Made by a program: the position numbers and the translations under genes. This document shows, piece by piece, positions 22,215-32,772 of a stretch of DNA of 64,000 nt; position 1 is the first letter of the stretch; each line of letters opens with the position of its first letter. This DNA comes from Callipepla californica brunnescens. Taxonomy: Eukaryota > Chordata > Aves > Galliformes > Odontophoridae. The notes under the pieces were generated by a model. It was not told where the DNA came from and made no database searches. It saw nothing but the letters and a program-made list of their open reading frames with translations. Where the stretch lies: assembly GCA_023055505.1 (NCBI GenBank), contig JALIRH010000002.1:42016233-42080232 (forward strand), written 5' to 3'.

Positions 22215-23600
22215 GAGTCACAGAATCACAGAGTTGTAGGGGTTGGAAGGAATCTATAGAGATCCTCAAGTCCAACCCCCACGCCAAAGCAGCTCCCTAG
22301 CCCAGGTTGCACAGATAGGTGTCCAGGCGGGTCTTGAGTGTCTCTGGAGAAGGAGACTCCACAACCTCTCTGGGCAGCCTATTCCAGTGCTCCATCACCC
22401 TTACTGTGAAGTTCTTATGCACATTTGTGCTGAACTTCCTATGCTTGTTTGTGGCCATTTCCTCTTGCCCTGTGGCCACACACTGCAGAGAAGAGTCCAA
22501 CCTTGTCCCTTTGCCTCCCACTCCTTAGATATTTATAGATGTTGATAGATCCCCTCTCAGTCTTCTTTTTTCAAGGCTGAACAGACCCAGGTATCTCAGC
22601 CTTTCTTCCAAAGAGAGGTGTTCCACATCCTTTATCATATTTGTATCCCTCCACTGGACTCTTTCAAGGAGATCCCTGTCTTTTTTGTACCAGGGAGCCC
22701 AGAACTGTACACAGTACTCCAGATGAGGCCTCACCAGGGCTGATTAGAGGGGGAGGATCACCTCCCTTGACTTGCTGGCCACACTCTTTTTAATGCACCC
22801 CATTTTGTCCTTCTTGGCCACCAGGGCACACTGTTGGCTCATGGCCAGCCTGTCGTCCACCAGGATACCCAGGTTGTCCCCCAGCCTGTACCAGTGCACG
22901 CAGTTTTTCCTCCCTAGGTGCAAGACTCTACACTTGTTCTTGTTAAACCTCATCCCGTTCCTTTCTGCCCAACTCTCCAGCCTGTCCAGGTTTTGCTGAA
23001 TGGCAGCACAGCCTTCAGGTGTGTCAGCCATTCCTCCCAGCTTTGTATCATCAGGAAACTTGCTGAGGGTGGACTCTATCCCCTCATCAAGGTCATTGAT
23101 AAAGATGTTGAACAGGACTGGACCCAGCACCAACCCCTGAGGAACACCGCTAAGTACAGGCCTCCAACTGGACTCTGTGCCAGTGATCACAACCCTCTGA
23201 GTTCTGCCAGTCAGCCAGTTCTCAACCCACCTCACTGTCCACTCATCTATTCCACACTTCCTCAGTTTTGTTATAAGGATGCTGTGGAAGACAATGTCAA
23301 ATACCTTGCTGAAATCAAGGTAGACTACATCCACTGCTCTCCCTCATCCACCCAGCCAGTAATGACATCACGGAAGGCTACAAGGTTGGTCAAGCACAAC
23401 CTCCCTCTGGTGAACCCATGCTGACTACTCCTGATAACCTCCTTCACTTCCAATTGCCTGGGGATAGCATACAGAACAAGCTCTTCTATCACCTTTTCAG
23501 GGATAGAGGTGAGGCTGACTGGCCAGTAGTTCCCTGGATCCTCCTTCTTGCCCTTTTTGAAGACATTTTCAATGTGTGTTTTCAGTGACCAGTTTTCCCA
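22215..23600 (-). mobile_element. CR1 LINE, about 1.4 kb with reverse transcriptase remnant
   Basis: On the plus strand it begins with the reversed 3' tail (AGAATCACAGAGTTGTAGG) and runs back into the reverse transcriptase part of ORF2. It is the longest CR1 in the window, truncated at its 5' end around 23600. The 3' part shows typical blocks such as AGGCTGAACAGACCCAGGTA and TACTCCAGATGAGGCCTCAC. Stops and frame breaks make it inactive. Confidence 0.93.
22744..23334 (-). pseudogene. CR1 ORF2 reverse transcriptase fragment, inactive
   Basis: A 196-codon open stretch covers RT palm and thumb regions. It has YLDFSKVFD, the [20 protein letters not shown] block and the catalytic-site region as FPDDTKL, where CR1 normally has FADDTKL. 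It ends at a stop after REVILPL, where an intact CR1 would read on (LYSAL). The continuation is in frame at 22525-22734 after that stop. No N-terminal endonuclease is present. It is a dead retroelement gene, with no evidence of host use. Confidence 0.9.
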
Positions 23601-26600
23601 CAGGCATCGGCACCATCTGTGCTGACCTGCATGGAATTCTAGAAACTGATTTAAAACTATTTCTCCTTGTATAGACTACTGTTGAGAAGGCTTGCTGTAA
23701 GACTGAAGTAGTAGACAGCTGCCACTAAGGGACTTCATTATCTAGTTGGACATGTTTGCACAGATCTAGTGGGAATGGGTTATTTCTACATTTTGCTCCA
23801 GATCACTCATCTCTTGGAGAACCTGAAAGAACAAGTGTGTGTTCCTCACTGGAAAGCAACCTTGGTTAAGCAAGTATGATTATGAGTATTATTTAAACCA
23901 AACTGACAGAGTTTGCACCAATACCCTTGAAGCTCATGCACATGATCAGTTCTAGGGGCTTGGCACAGGAGGCAGCCAGGAGACAAAATGTAAGTGATGC
24001 CCATGACTCTTAGACTCTCCTGCAAGAGGAATTCTGATCATCCCCATGGTCAGCTGGACAGAAAACCAACATTCATGAATGCCAGGAACATGTGATGCCT
24101 GCAAGCACTGTCACCTGATAATTTTCAGGGACTTCCAATACAGAACACTAGGGCCAAAGCACTTGAAAGTGGTTTCATCTTCCTGACAACAACCAGGCTG
24201 ACAACATTACACAGGAGCTGTGGCACTTCCAGCAATCAGAGATGTGGAAATAGTCTTGTCAAATTATTTGGGAAGGCTTTGAGTTTTTCTTCTAGACACA
24301 GGCATTTATCACTTTTTATTGCACAGTATTCTGTATCAGCAGGTCAGATTTCCATTATTAGGAGTTAACTGCAGTGTGATAACCTGGGGGTCAGTGCTTC
24401 ACTGTGCTAGAAATAATGCAAGTATAACAAAGAAATTACCTCCATCCCAGAAGCCTGGCACTCAAACTAGAGGGCTGTTGGCTAGAGAGGGGATAAAACA
24501 AACAGCCCCAGGGAGCTGAGGGAACATGAAACAGCTCAGAGGCAGCCAGGAAACAAGGATCACATCAAACCAGGTGCAGGCTGCAGGAATTTCTCTTCAA
24601 GTCTCTGAAACTCCTCACTAATACAGGAAATCATCCAATAAATTGAACTTACACAAGTGAGTATAAACTGTACGTATTAGATATATATAAATGTGTTTAG
24701 TGTGTGGTTCAAACAGACATTAGAATTTGATACACTTCCTGGCTTTAATAAAAAAAAAAAAAAAAAGACAATATATATGCAATTTCTGATCTGAAAAAGT
24801 TATTCTCTATCATAATGTCAATTGTCATGTGGATGTAAAGGTATTTTTTCACTAATGTAAAGAACTCCTGTATCCTTACGCAGATACTTGTCATAGGCAC
24901 TAAGTAGGACATATCCCTCTGCCAGAACCTCATTGTTTTTCACAGATCATGTTAACACTTTTCCATCCTACCTGCAAATCTACTTTGCTGTTCTTGCTCT
25001 CAAACATGGGAGTAGATCTGTAGTAGACTCATCTGCTCTCTATTTTGATATATCCTTTTTCTGTTGAACTACATAGTTTCTCTGCATCCACTCTGCTTAT
25101 GACCTTCAAATGTTGTTTTTTTGTTAATTTGATAACCAGCGAACATCTTCTGCTCTAGATTCACAATTCAATGCCTTCAATTCATTGATTGTTTTTTAAT
25201 TTCTGTCTGCACTTCTGATACTGTCAAAACATTTTAGTAAAAGAATGCCTAGCACTTGTCACAAAAAAGATGCTGCAATAAGCACCAAAAGATCTACACT
25301 GAATCTCTCCAAGAGGGAACCACTTTGCATGTATCTGTTCTTATATGATTACTTACTACAGTGCAAACAGTCTGAAATTCACTAATGCCAAGAAATTTCA
25401 GATTCATTAAAGCTGTGACCAGAAATGCTATCTGTAAGTACATCAGTACTGCAAGCTTTGAAACTCTCACTGAACATCAATACAGAGAAAGACTAGAAGA
25501 TTGAAAGGCAGGGTGGGGAATGGAAAGCCAGCAGACAAGCAAATATTTGGGGAATGCACTAGCAAGCATCCTCCATGTCCTGCAGCAGGAAGACACTGCA
25601 CAGTCTCACTCAGCAGGGACACATCTGGCACTTCTCATCCCAGGAAGCGTTGCTGGGATGCGCTGGAGCTGCAGCAGCAGTGTGCCCTCTTATGGTCACA
25701 CCAGTTGCTTTCCAGCTTTAAGTCGCATTGTGGTGCTGAGGGAGGAGACAATTCCTTCGGTTTTTATTTTTTTCTGTCATCTTTCCTTTTTTTTTCTTTC
25801 TTTCTTTCCTTTTTTTTTTTTTTTTTTTTTTTTTTTTCCAAAAAGAAGGAGATGTGGAAAGGAAGTGCTAGTTCTATGTGCTGTGACATGTTTAGAAAAC
25901 AGGCTTGAAGCTTCATGTCAGGAACATCAAGTAGCAGTCCATGTGCCAAAGTAAGTGAAATACTGAACAAAACGAGAAGAGAAGCTAAATGTCATCAAGT
26001 TTAACATTTACTGATGACATGTAACAGCTTTCATGCCAAGGCACGTGTAAATTGAAACGGGGTTGTTGATTAAAGGCATTACCTCTAGCAGATAACATCA
26101 ACTTAGTTGACTGAGTGTTTCTGTGCTGGATCCATCACAAACTGTGCTCTGAACACAGTCCTCTGTATTGCTGCAGCATTTCCAGGGAGTATTGCTTTGT
26201 CCATGTTCAATCACCAGACCTGTTCTGTGTTCCTATGCTTCCTTCTATCTTTGCATCCGGTACCTTTCTGTCCCCCATGTTTTCCCATGTCACACCTCAA
26301 GCCTGCCCCCAAATGCCTCCTTGGATCCCCCTGTAGCTCCAGTACATCCCTGCCATTGTGCCCCAACATCTCTCCCTGCCTGCTGAGGATGGTCTCATTC
26401 TCACAGCATTTTCCAACCCACAGAATCACAGCTGGAATACTCTGGGATTCAACTTCTACTTTCATATCTTTTGTTATCAGGACATCCGCATCAGTCTTGC
26501 TTATTTGATATTATCCCTCATCTCAATAAATGTTTAAAAGTAAGGACCAATTTCTTGGTCAACACTAGAGACCCAGTATATTCTGACTACTTAAGAGTGT

Positions 26601-28480
26601 CCAGTTCCAAAGCTGACCCTAGAATCACAAGAAAACAAATATATCTCACTGTTCAACTCCTGGCTTCTCCATCAGAATAAATCCCGGAGCCACAGGATGG
26701 TAGGCAGATGACACCACATGCTCCAAGCAAAAGCTATTCCTAGGATGACCTGTTGTCCAGGGGTGCAGGTTCATAATGGTGCCCAGCAGCCATGCACGCA
26801 CACCCTGGTATTTCTGGTCGCAATGTGTTTGTGTTTCTACTTTCCCTCTGGCTCATTGCCTTTTATATTTACTTCAGCATGCCCATTCACCTTAACTTAA
26901 AAAATAAATAAAAAAGAATAAAAAAGAAAACAATCTAAACACTTTTCCTGTGCATCAAATAGCTTCTGCTGCTGTTAATTATCCTAAAATATATTCTTCA
27001 TTATAAAAATACAATAATCAGGCAGTTCCAATGCCTCTGATTATTGATGTTAAGACAGATGATATTTACTACAAAAAGGCAAAGTTTTTTTTAGAAACTA
27101 GAAACCAACCTGCAGGCTCACTTTGGATTTCATTGAACCAAAGCCCACTGGAATGGAGCTAAAAACCTATGATATAGCTATCTGAAATGTCACGGTTATC
27201 TTGGCACTGGTTGCCTTAGAAAGCAAGGTAAAGCTGTCTAGAGTTAAATCACTTTCACCCAATCCTTGGGAGCACAGCTCAATGACCCTTTAATGTTCCT
27301 TTTGTACTTTTTTTTTGATGATTGGACAGACCTTTTATAATTAAGTCAGCTTGCATCACCTTGTCACAGTTTTCTACACCATAAGAAATGCCTTTTGTAG
27401 TTGAGAAAAAGCAAGGATGTCAGAATCTGTCCCTTCCTACTGACCTGCCCAGTAGTGGTCAAGAATGTGACTGTTTAGCACCATCTCCCTGGCATACGTT
27501 TATTTACTCTTGAAGCCTTTCATTTGTTTTACCATTCACACTAAGAATTGTACTGCAGAGGAGAATGCTGGTGGGAAGCTTTAGGAGGAACAGAGGGGTT
27601 TCTGTGCACCTGAGATGTTTATTACCATACACTAGTATGATAGGTACTGAGCAAATACTTCATTTAATCAGGAACACAGAAAGGGAAGAACTTTGTGAGG
27701 TACAGAGCTCAGTCTTCTACCATCCCCAGTAACTACAAAGCAACACTTTTAGCCCATCACATCTTGTTAGGATTAGTGGCTTGTCTAAAACTGCTTTAAT
27801 TAGAAGGTTGCTCCTGATTTTACAGATCTGAAAGCTGGAAAACTTATCAATTTCCAGTTTCAACTTGCACTTACCATTGGTGGTAATGGTGGTGATGATC
27901 CCAGCAGCATGGAGGGGCTGTCTCACCATGGTGCTGGACCTCTCTCCTCACCTCTGTCCGCAGCAGCTTCCTGTGAGCATTTGCTGGCTTCCCTAGCAGA
28001 GCAGTGGCTGCTTCTCCTCATTCTTCCCTTTTAGTTTTAAGACATGTAACTAGCAAAGTTGTGCACACTCTTAATTCAGACACTACCTTAAGGCTTCTGG
28101 TTTTCTTCCTTAGCTTCCCCTCCAGCGGTCCCGAAAATAAAAGAAGGATTTGTGAGTTCTTCTTTTAATCCTAAAAGGATAAAAACAATATAGACCTGTG
28201 CAAGAAACAAGAAAAACTTTTCCCCAAATGTGTGCCAATAGCTGCCAATTCTTGTTTCTTGATTTTTGCTTTCAAGGCTGGGAAACTCTCCATATATCTG
28301 CAGGGATAGAAACAAGCTGATACTGGATAACGCTCAAGTGAGTAAGAGTGAGAATTGAAGTATATTTTGTAGAATATGCATACATATTCTATCAAAAGAC
28401 TATATCTAATATTGAAACTGAGCACTTATCTCTTCTTAGCAAAAACATGGATAAAATTGTCCTTTGTGCTACCTCATCCT
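23601..28480. other. Intergenic, no gene recognised
   Basis: No exon, CR1 or LTR is recognised. Simple tracts are an A-run after AATA (24750-24766) and a CT/T tract with a 28-base T-run (25781-25837). A pyrimidine-rich, GC-richer patch at 26110-26480 is unidentified. Confidence 0.55.
25781..25837 (+). repeat. Polypyrimidine tract with T28 run
   Basis: CTTTCC units lead into 28 consecutive T at 25810-25837, then CCAAAAAGAAGG. It could be a simple repeat or the reversed poly(A) of an unrecognised retrocopy. Confidence 0.9.
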
Positions 28481-29350
28481 TGAAAGGTCACAGAGAATGG
28501 GGAGCGATGCCTGAAGACTGAAGGAAAGCCAGTATCACTTCAGTCTTCAAGAAGCTGCAAGAAGGAGGATCCAGGAAACCACAGGCCAGACAGCTTCACC
28601 TCTGTGCCTGGGAATGTGATAGAGCAGCTTATTCTGGATGTCATCTCAAGCAAGTGGAAGAAAAGAAGGTTATCAGGAACAGCCAACATGAGTTTACCAC
28701 GAGCAAATCATGCTTATCAACCTGGTAGCCCACTATGGTGTAATGACTGACTAGGTACATGGGGGAGAGCAGTGGATACTGAGTACCTTGACTTCAGCAA
28801 GGCTTTTGACAATGTCTCCCATAACATCCTTGTTGGTAAGCTTAGGAAGTGTGGGATACATGAGAAGACAGTGAGATGGGCTGAGAACTGCTGACTGGCA
28901 GAGCTCAGAGTGCTATGATCAGTGGTGCAAAGTCTGGTTGGAAGCCTGCAGCTAATGGTGTTCCCCGGGGGTTGCTATTAGGTTTGGTCTTGTTCATTAT
29001 CTTCATCAGTTACATGAATGAAGGGATAGAATGCACCCTCCGCAAGTTTGCTGATGATACAAAGCTGCTGGGAGTGACTGACACACCAGAAGGCTGTTCT
29101 GACATTCAGCAAGACCTGAACAGGCTGGAGAATTGGGCAGAGAGGAGCCTAACGAAGTTCAAAAAGGCAGAGTTCTACACCTGGGAACAAATAACTGCAT
29201 GCATCAGGTTGTAGAGTCTCCTTCTCTGGAGATATTCAAAACCTGCCTGGACACTTTCCTGTGCAACCTACTGTAGGGACCCTACTTTAGTAGGAGGCTG
29301 AACTTAATGATCTCAAGGTCCTTACCAGCCCCTATAGTTCTGTGATTCTC
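28481..29350 (+). mobile_element. CR1 LINE with RT fragment and internal deletion
   Basis: This starts within ORF2 (GGTCACAGAGAATGGGG, CTTCAAGAAGC). The RT blocks are seen as YLDFSKAFDNV in one frame near 28780-28810 and GVPRGLLLGLVLFIIFI at 28960-29010. FADDTKL is intact at 29047-29067. Near 29212 the sequence jumps straight to the 3' end (CTCTGGAGATATTCAAAACC), so several hundred bases are missing. It ends with the tail TTCTGTGATTCTC. It is inactive. Confidence 0.9.
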
Positions 29351-31890
29351 CGCATATAAACAGTAGAAAGAAGAAGTCTAAGGTTATTGAAAATATGAAA
29401 ACTAAGGTATATTGAAAATATACCCGGTGAGCATTACTGACTGAGAACATTTGGGCACAACAGTTGTGCAAGAGTACTGCTCTTTCATTTCCTCAGCTGA
29501 CAAGTACTCAGGGAGTTCCTTGTTTGTGTCAGTATTCCCAGAGCATCCTTCCCTCTATTAAACATACAGATACTAAGAGTCCTGGCCCAGAAATGATTAC
29601 TCATGTAATCAAATATTTCAGGTATGTCTCACAAACCACCAAATTTTGCAGATTAATCATCATCTTTTTTATTTGATTTTATTTTTGGTGGAAGTAGACT
29701 CTGTGTTCCAAACAAGAGAAGGCTGGAGCATATCTCTCAGTGTGTGTTCCACTTGTGCATGCTTGTTTCAAGCAAGGATCTGATCTCCCCCAAAGACATT
29801 TTGCTGGGAAAATCCTGTTATAATGCATCTGTATATGTTTACAATGTTGACAGATAATTTATCTGAGGCAACCTACAAGTTTTTTCTCTTCTAGTACTGA
29901 AGTCTATGGATTTGGGTACATCCAGAAATCCTAACTTCATCTGCATTCACATATCAATAGAATAGAAATACAAATAATTGTTTCATTATTTCGGTAAAGG
30001 AAGAAAGAGAAGGGGAAGGGGAAAGGGAAGGGGAAAGGGAAGGGGAAGGGAAGGGAAGAAGAAGGGAAGGGAAGGGAGAGAGGAAACTTCCAGAAATGTT
30101 TTAGACTGTATCTGAAATTTTCTATATTTCTAAATTGATTCAACATGAAAATTTCTCAGAAAAGAGGAAAATACCCTGTTATGACAGACAGACAAATCTG
30201 ATTATGCTCTCCAGTGCAATGCTGAGGAACTTGTAGGAATTGACTTTATTAATTAAAGCAAGGAGAATTACAGATAAGAATGTATCCTTATATCTACCAC
30301 AAACCAGAAATGATACTGTGATCTAATGAGCCATAACAGAGGCGGTTTCTAAGATGTTTAAAGCAGCCTAACTCAGCAATTAAAAGCTGGATAGGCTAAG
30401 AGAGTGTATAAGAAAGATTTTCTTTGGTAAATAAAGGACAGTGGAGACATCGCAACATCCTGCTAGTTATTTAAAACTTGCTTCTGTATCTTTCCATGGA
30501 GCATAGAACAGTGTACTAGGTTTTAGACATGTTTCTAATGGCCCTGAATCTCCATTATAGTTGCTAGTGGAACCATGAGGATGACGCTGAAAATAGATAA
30601 TACTATTTCAGTAGTGTTACTGAAAAAAGGCAAAAAGAGACTGGAAACTTAGGAGGATTCAGCATGCTTGTCACTGCTCTTCCCACCACCTTGAACTCAC
30701 AAGGAAGCTTCACCTGATTTTGCAAGTCACAGGTGAGGTTAATCAGGTTAATGGGTTGTGAGCCCCATGGGGTGTTCCATGCAGAGCCACCTCTCCTGGC
30801 ATTCTCCCCAAAACAAGATTAAGCTTTGCTCTGGTCCCCGTGTGGACAACTCATAGAGCTTGTTTGGAGATTTCAAGGAGTCCAGGGTCCCATGTTAGCC
30901 TGCACTACTGGGGAGGATGGAGAGGCGTTACCCCTCTCTCCTGACATCTGAGTGTCATTCTCTGTCATCCTTTCACTTTCTTACAGGGAATAAAGACCAC
31001 CAGAAAACACATTTAAAAATCATCTGTGGCACACAGAAGGAGAAGAGAGAAAGTTGTTGGTACATTTCAGCAAGCCTCGTTAAAAACATCTCTAGGCACT
31101 ACAAAGTGCATGTTATCAATATGCATATGTGATGTCTCTGAGGCAGAGTTGCCTTTAAGGTACATATTCAGCAGGACAACATTTTCCCATGTGAGGCAAC
31201 GAACAACAGTGAATCATATGTGTGGGAGGGAAGGGCCTTCCGGCTATGTACAGTATTTATTCCCTTTTGTGTCTTGCTTCACCCCCTCCCCTCTTTTATT
31301 AATGGCTTTTGCAATTACTGCTAACAGTGTATTGCTAGCTGGCAGAAAGTGGTGACTTCTGCAGTCGATTGTTTGGCAGAAGCTGGATGCATGGGAAAAC
31401 GAAGCAATGTTCGTGTACTAGCTTTATGCACCCCTCGACCCTGGGTGAGAGCAGGCCAGCGTGCAGCATTTGCAATTCCCCCAAGCTGAGTGCTACATTA
31501 TTGGGCTTCACATAAACACACACACAGTTTTAGGAATCCAGAAGGTGCGGCCTGCAGTGTACACATTAAAAATTCCTACTGAAGGTGTCAGCAGGGGGGC
31601 AGAAGAGCTGATTTAGATTTAGAAGGAATCTGGACAAAAGGTATCTGGAGTGAAAGCGCCAGCTCTGCCTAGAATCACTAAGGCTAGTTACAAGAGTTTA
31701 GTTTTAATTTCTCACCTTATTAAAGAGGGATTCCAGGTCAAGATTGTTAGCTACAGGAAGTGTTGCAAAAAGCATGGAGATTCAGTAAGGCAAGCAATCA
31801 GTGCTGCAGGGTCTCTGGATGGCCACTGAGTTCCTGATGAGCTGCCAGACCACCACCAGAGCTCAGCATTTCCCTAAATGCTGGTCAGTC
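29351..31890. other. Intergenic with purine tract; no gene recognised
   Basis: Apart from the 91-bp purine tract at 29996-30086, no repeat or exon is recognised. A CpG-bearing, repeat-free stretch at 31180-31520 could be conserved non-coding DNA. Confidence 0.5.
29996..30086 (+). repeat. 91-bp pure purine tract (GGGGAA/GGGAA units)
   Basis: Uninterrupted A and G with many GGG/GGGG runs separated by two or three A. It can in principle form G-quadruplex or triplex DNA. It is a microsatellite-like simple sequence. Confidence 0.95.
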
Positions 31891-32046
31891 TCAGAATGAT
31901 AGAATGATTTGGGTTGGAAGGGACCTTAAAGCCCACCCAGTCCCACCCTGTGCCGTGGGCAGGGCTGTCACCCAACAGCTCAGCTGCCCAGGGCTTCATC
32001 CAACCTGGCCTTGAGCACCTTCAGGTATGGGGCACCACAGCTTCTC
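31891..32046 (-). mobile_element. CR1 LINE 3' end, left part of a CR1 split by another CR1
   Basis: The reversed tail and GATTTGGGTTGGAAGGGACC run through CATCCAACCTGGCCTTGAGC to CACAGCTTCTC. At this point the element is interrupted by an opposite-strand CR1 and resumes at 32593. Confidence 0.9.
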
Positions 32047-32592
32047 AGGAACAGGGAGGTGATCATCCCCCTGTACTTAGTACTTGTACTTCTGGCGAGG
32101 TGCATCTCAAGTACTGTTCAGTTTTGGGCTCCTCACTAAAAGAATAACACTGAGGCCCTAGAGCTTGTCCAGAGAAGGGCAATGATGCTTTGAAGGGTCT
32201 GGAGCACAAGTCTGATAGGGAGCATATGAGAAAAATGGGATTGCTTCCTCTGGATAAGAAGAGGCTCAGGGGAGACCTCATCTAAAACACCCTGAAAGGA
32301 AGCTGTGTCAGGATTGGAGTCAGCCTCTTGTCCCACATAACTCACGATAGGATGAGAGGGAATGGCCTCAAGTTTCACCAGGGAAGTTCAAGTTGGATAT
32401 TAGGAAAAAAATTTTCTTAGAAGGAGAAGTGAGGCACTGGCACAGGCTCCCCAGGTTGATGGTGGAGTCACTGTCTCTGGAGGTGTTCAAGAATATGCAT
32501 GGTTGTGGTACTAAGATATATGGTTTAGTGAGGAAGTACAGGTGGTAGGTAGATGGTTGGACTGGATGATCTTAGGTATGAGATTCTATGAA
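32047..32592 (+). mobile_element. CR1 LINE inserted into an older CR1
   Basis: This plus-strand CR1 runs from GGAGGTGATCATCCCCCTG (end of ORF2) through GGGCTCCTCACTAAAAG and GGCTCAGGGGAGACC, ending GATTCTATGAA. The four bases TCTC at 32043-32046 recur at 32593-32596, a possible target duplication. Frames are broken. Confidence 0.9.
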
Positions 32593-32772
32593 TCTCTGGG
32601 GAGCCTATGCCAGCTCCTCCCTGCCCTCTGAGCAGAAGATTTCTTCCTAATATATACTTAAATTTCCCCTCTTTTGGTTTAAAGCCGTTTCCCCTTTCCC
32701 TATCATTATTAGATTGTATAAAAAGTCGGACCCCCTCATGCTCATAAGATCCCCTCAAGTACTGGAAGGACC
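32593..32772 (-). mobile_element. CR1 LINE, right part of the split older CR1
   Basis: TCTCTGGGGAGCCTATGCC continues the antisense CR1 where the left part stopped, through CAGAAGATTTCTTCCTAATA and AAAGCCGTTTCCCC to CTCAAGTACTGGAAGG. Confidence 0.88.

Noticed and set aside
23940..24560. GAGGCAGCCAGGARACAA occurring near 23970 and 24539
   Set aside because: Similarity is limited to about 18 bases with unrelated flanks, so chance is likely.
25501..25954. Two overlapping plus-strand frames of 135 and 144 codons
   Set aside because: Both run through the T-run (Phe-rich) and neither shows a known domain.
26107..26508. 133-codon plus-strand open frame
   Set aside because: Pyrimidine-rich sequence is open in three overlapping frames. 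No domain, signal or neighbour supports it.
28915..29214. 99-codon frame with RT motifs as a possible host gene
   Set aside because: It is part of a CR1 with truncated ends and an internal deletion.
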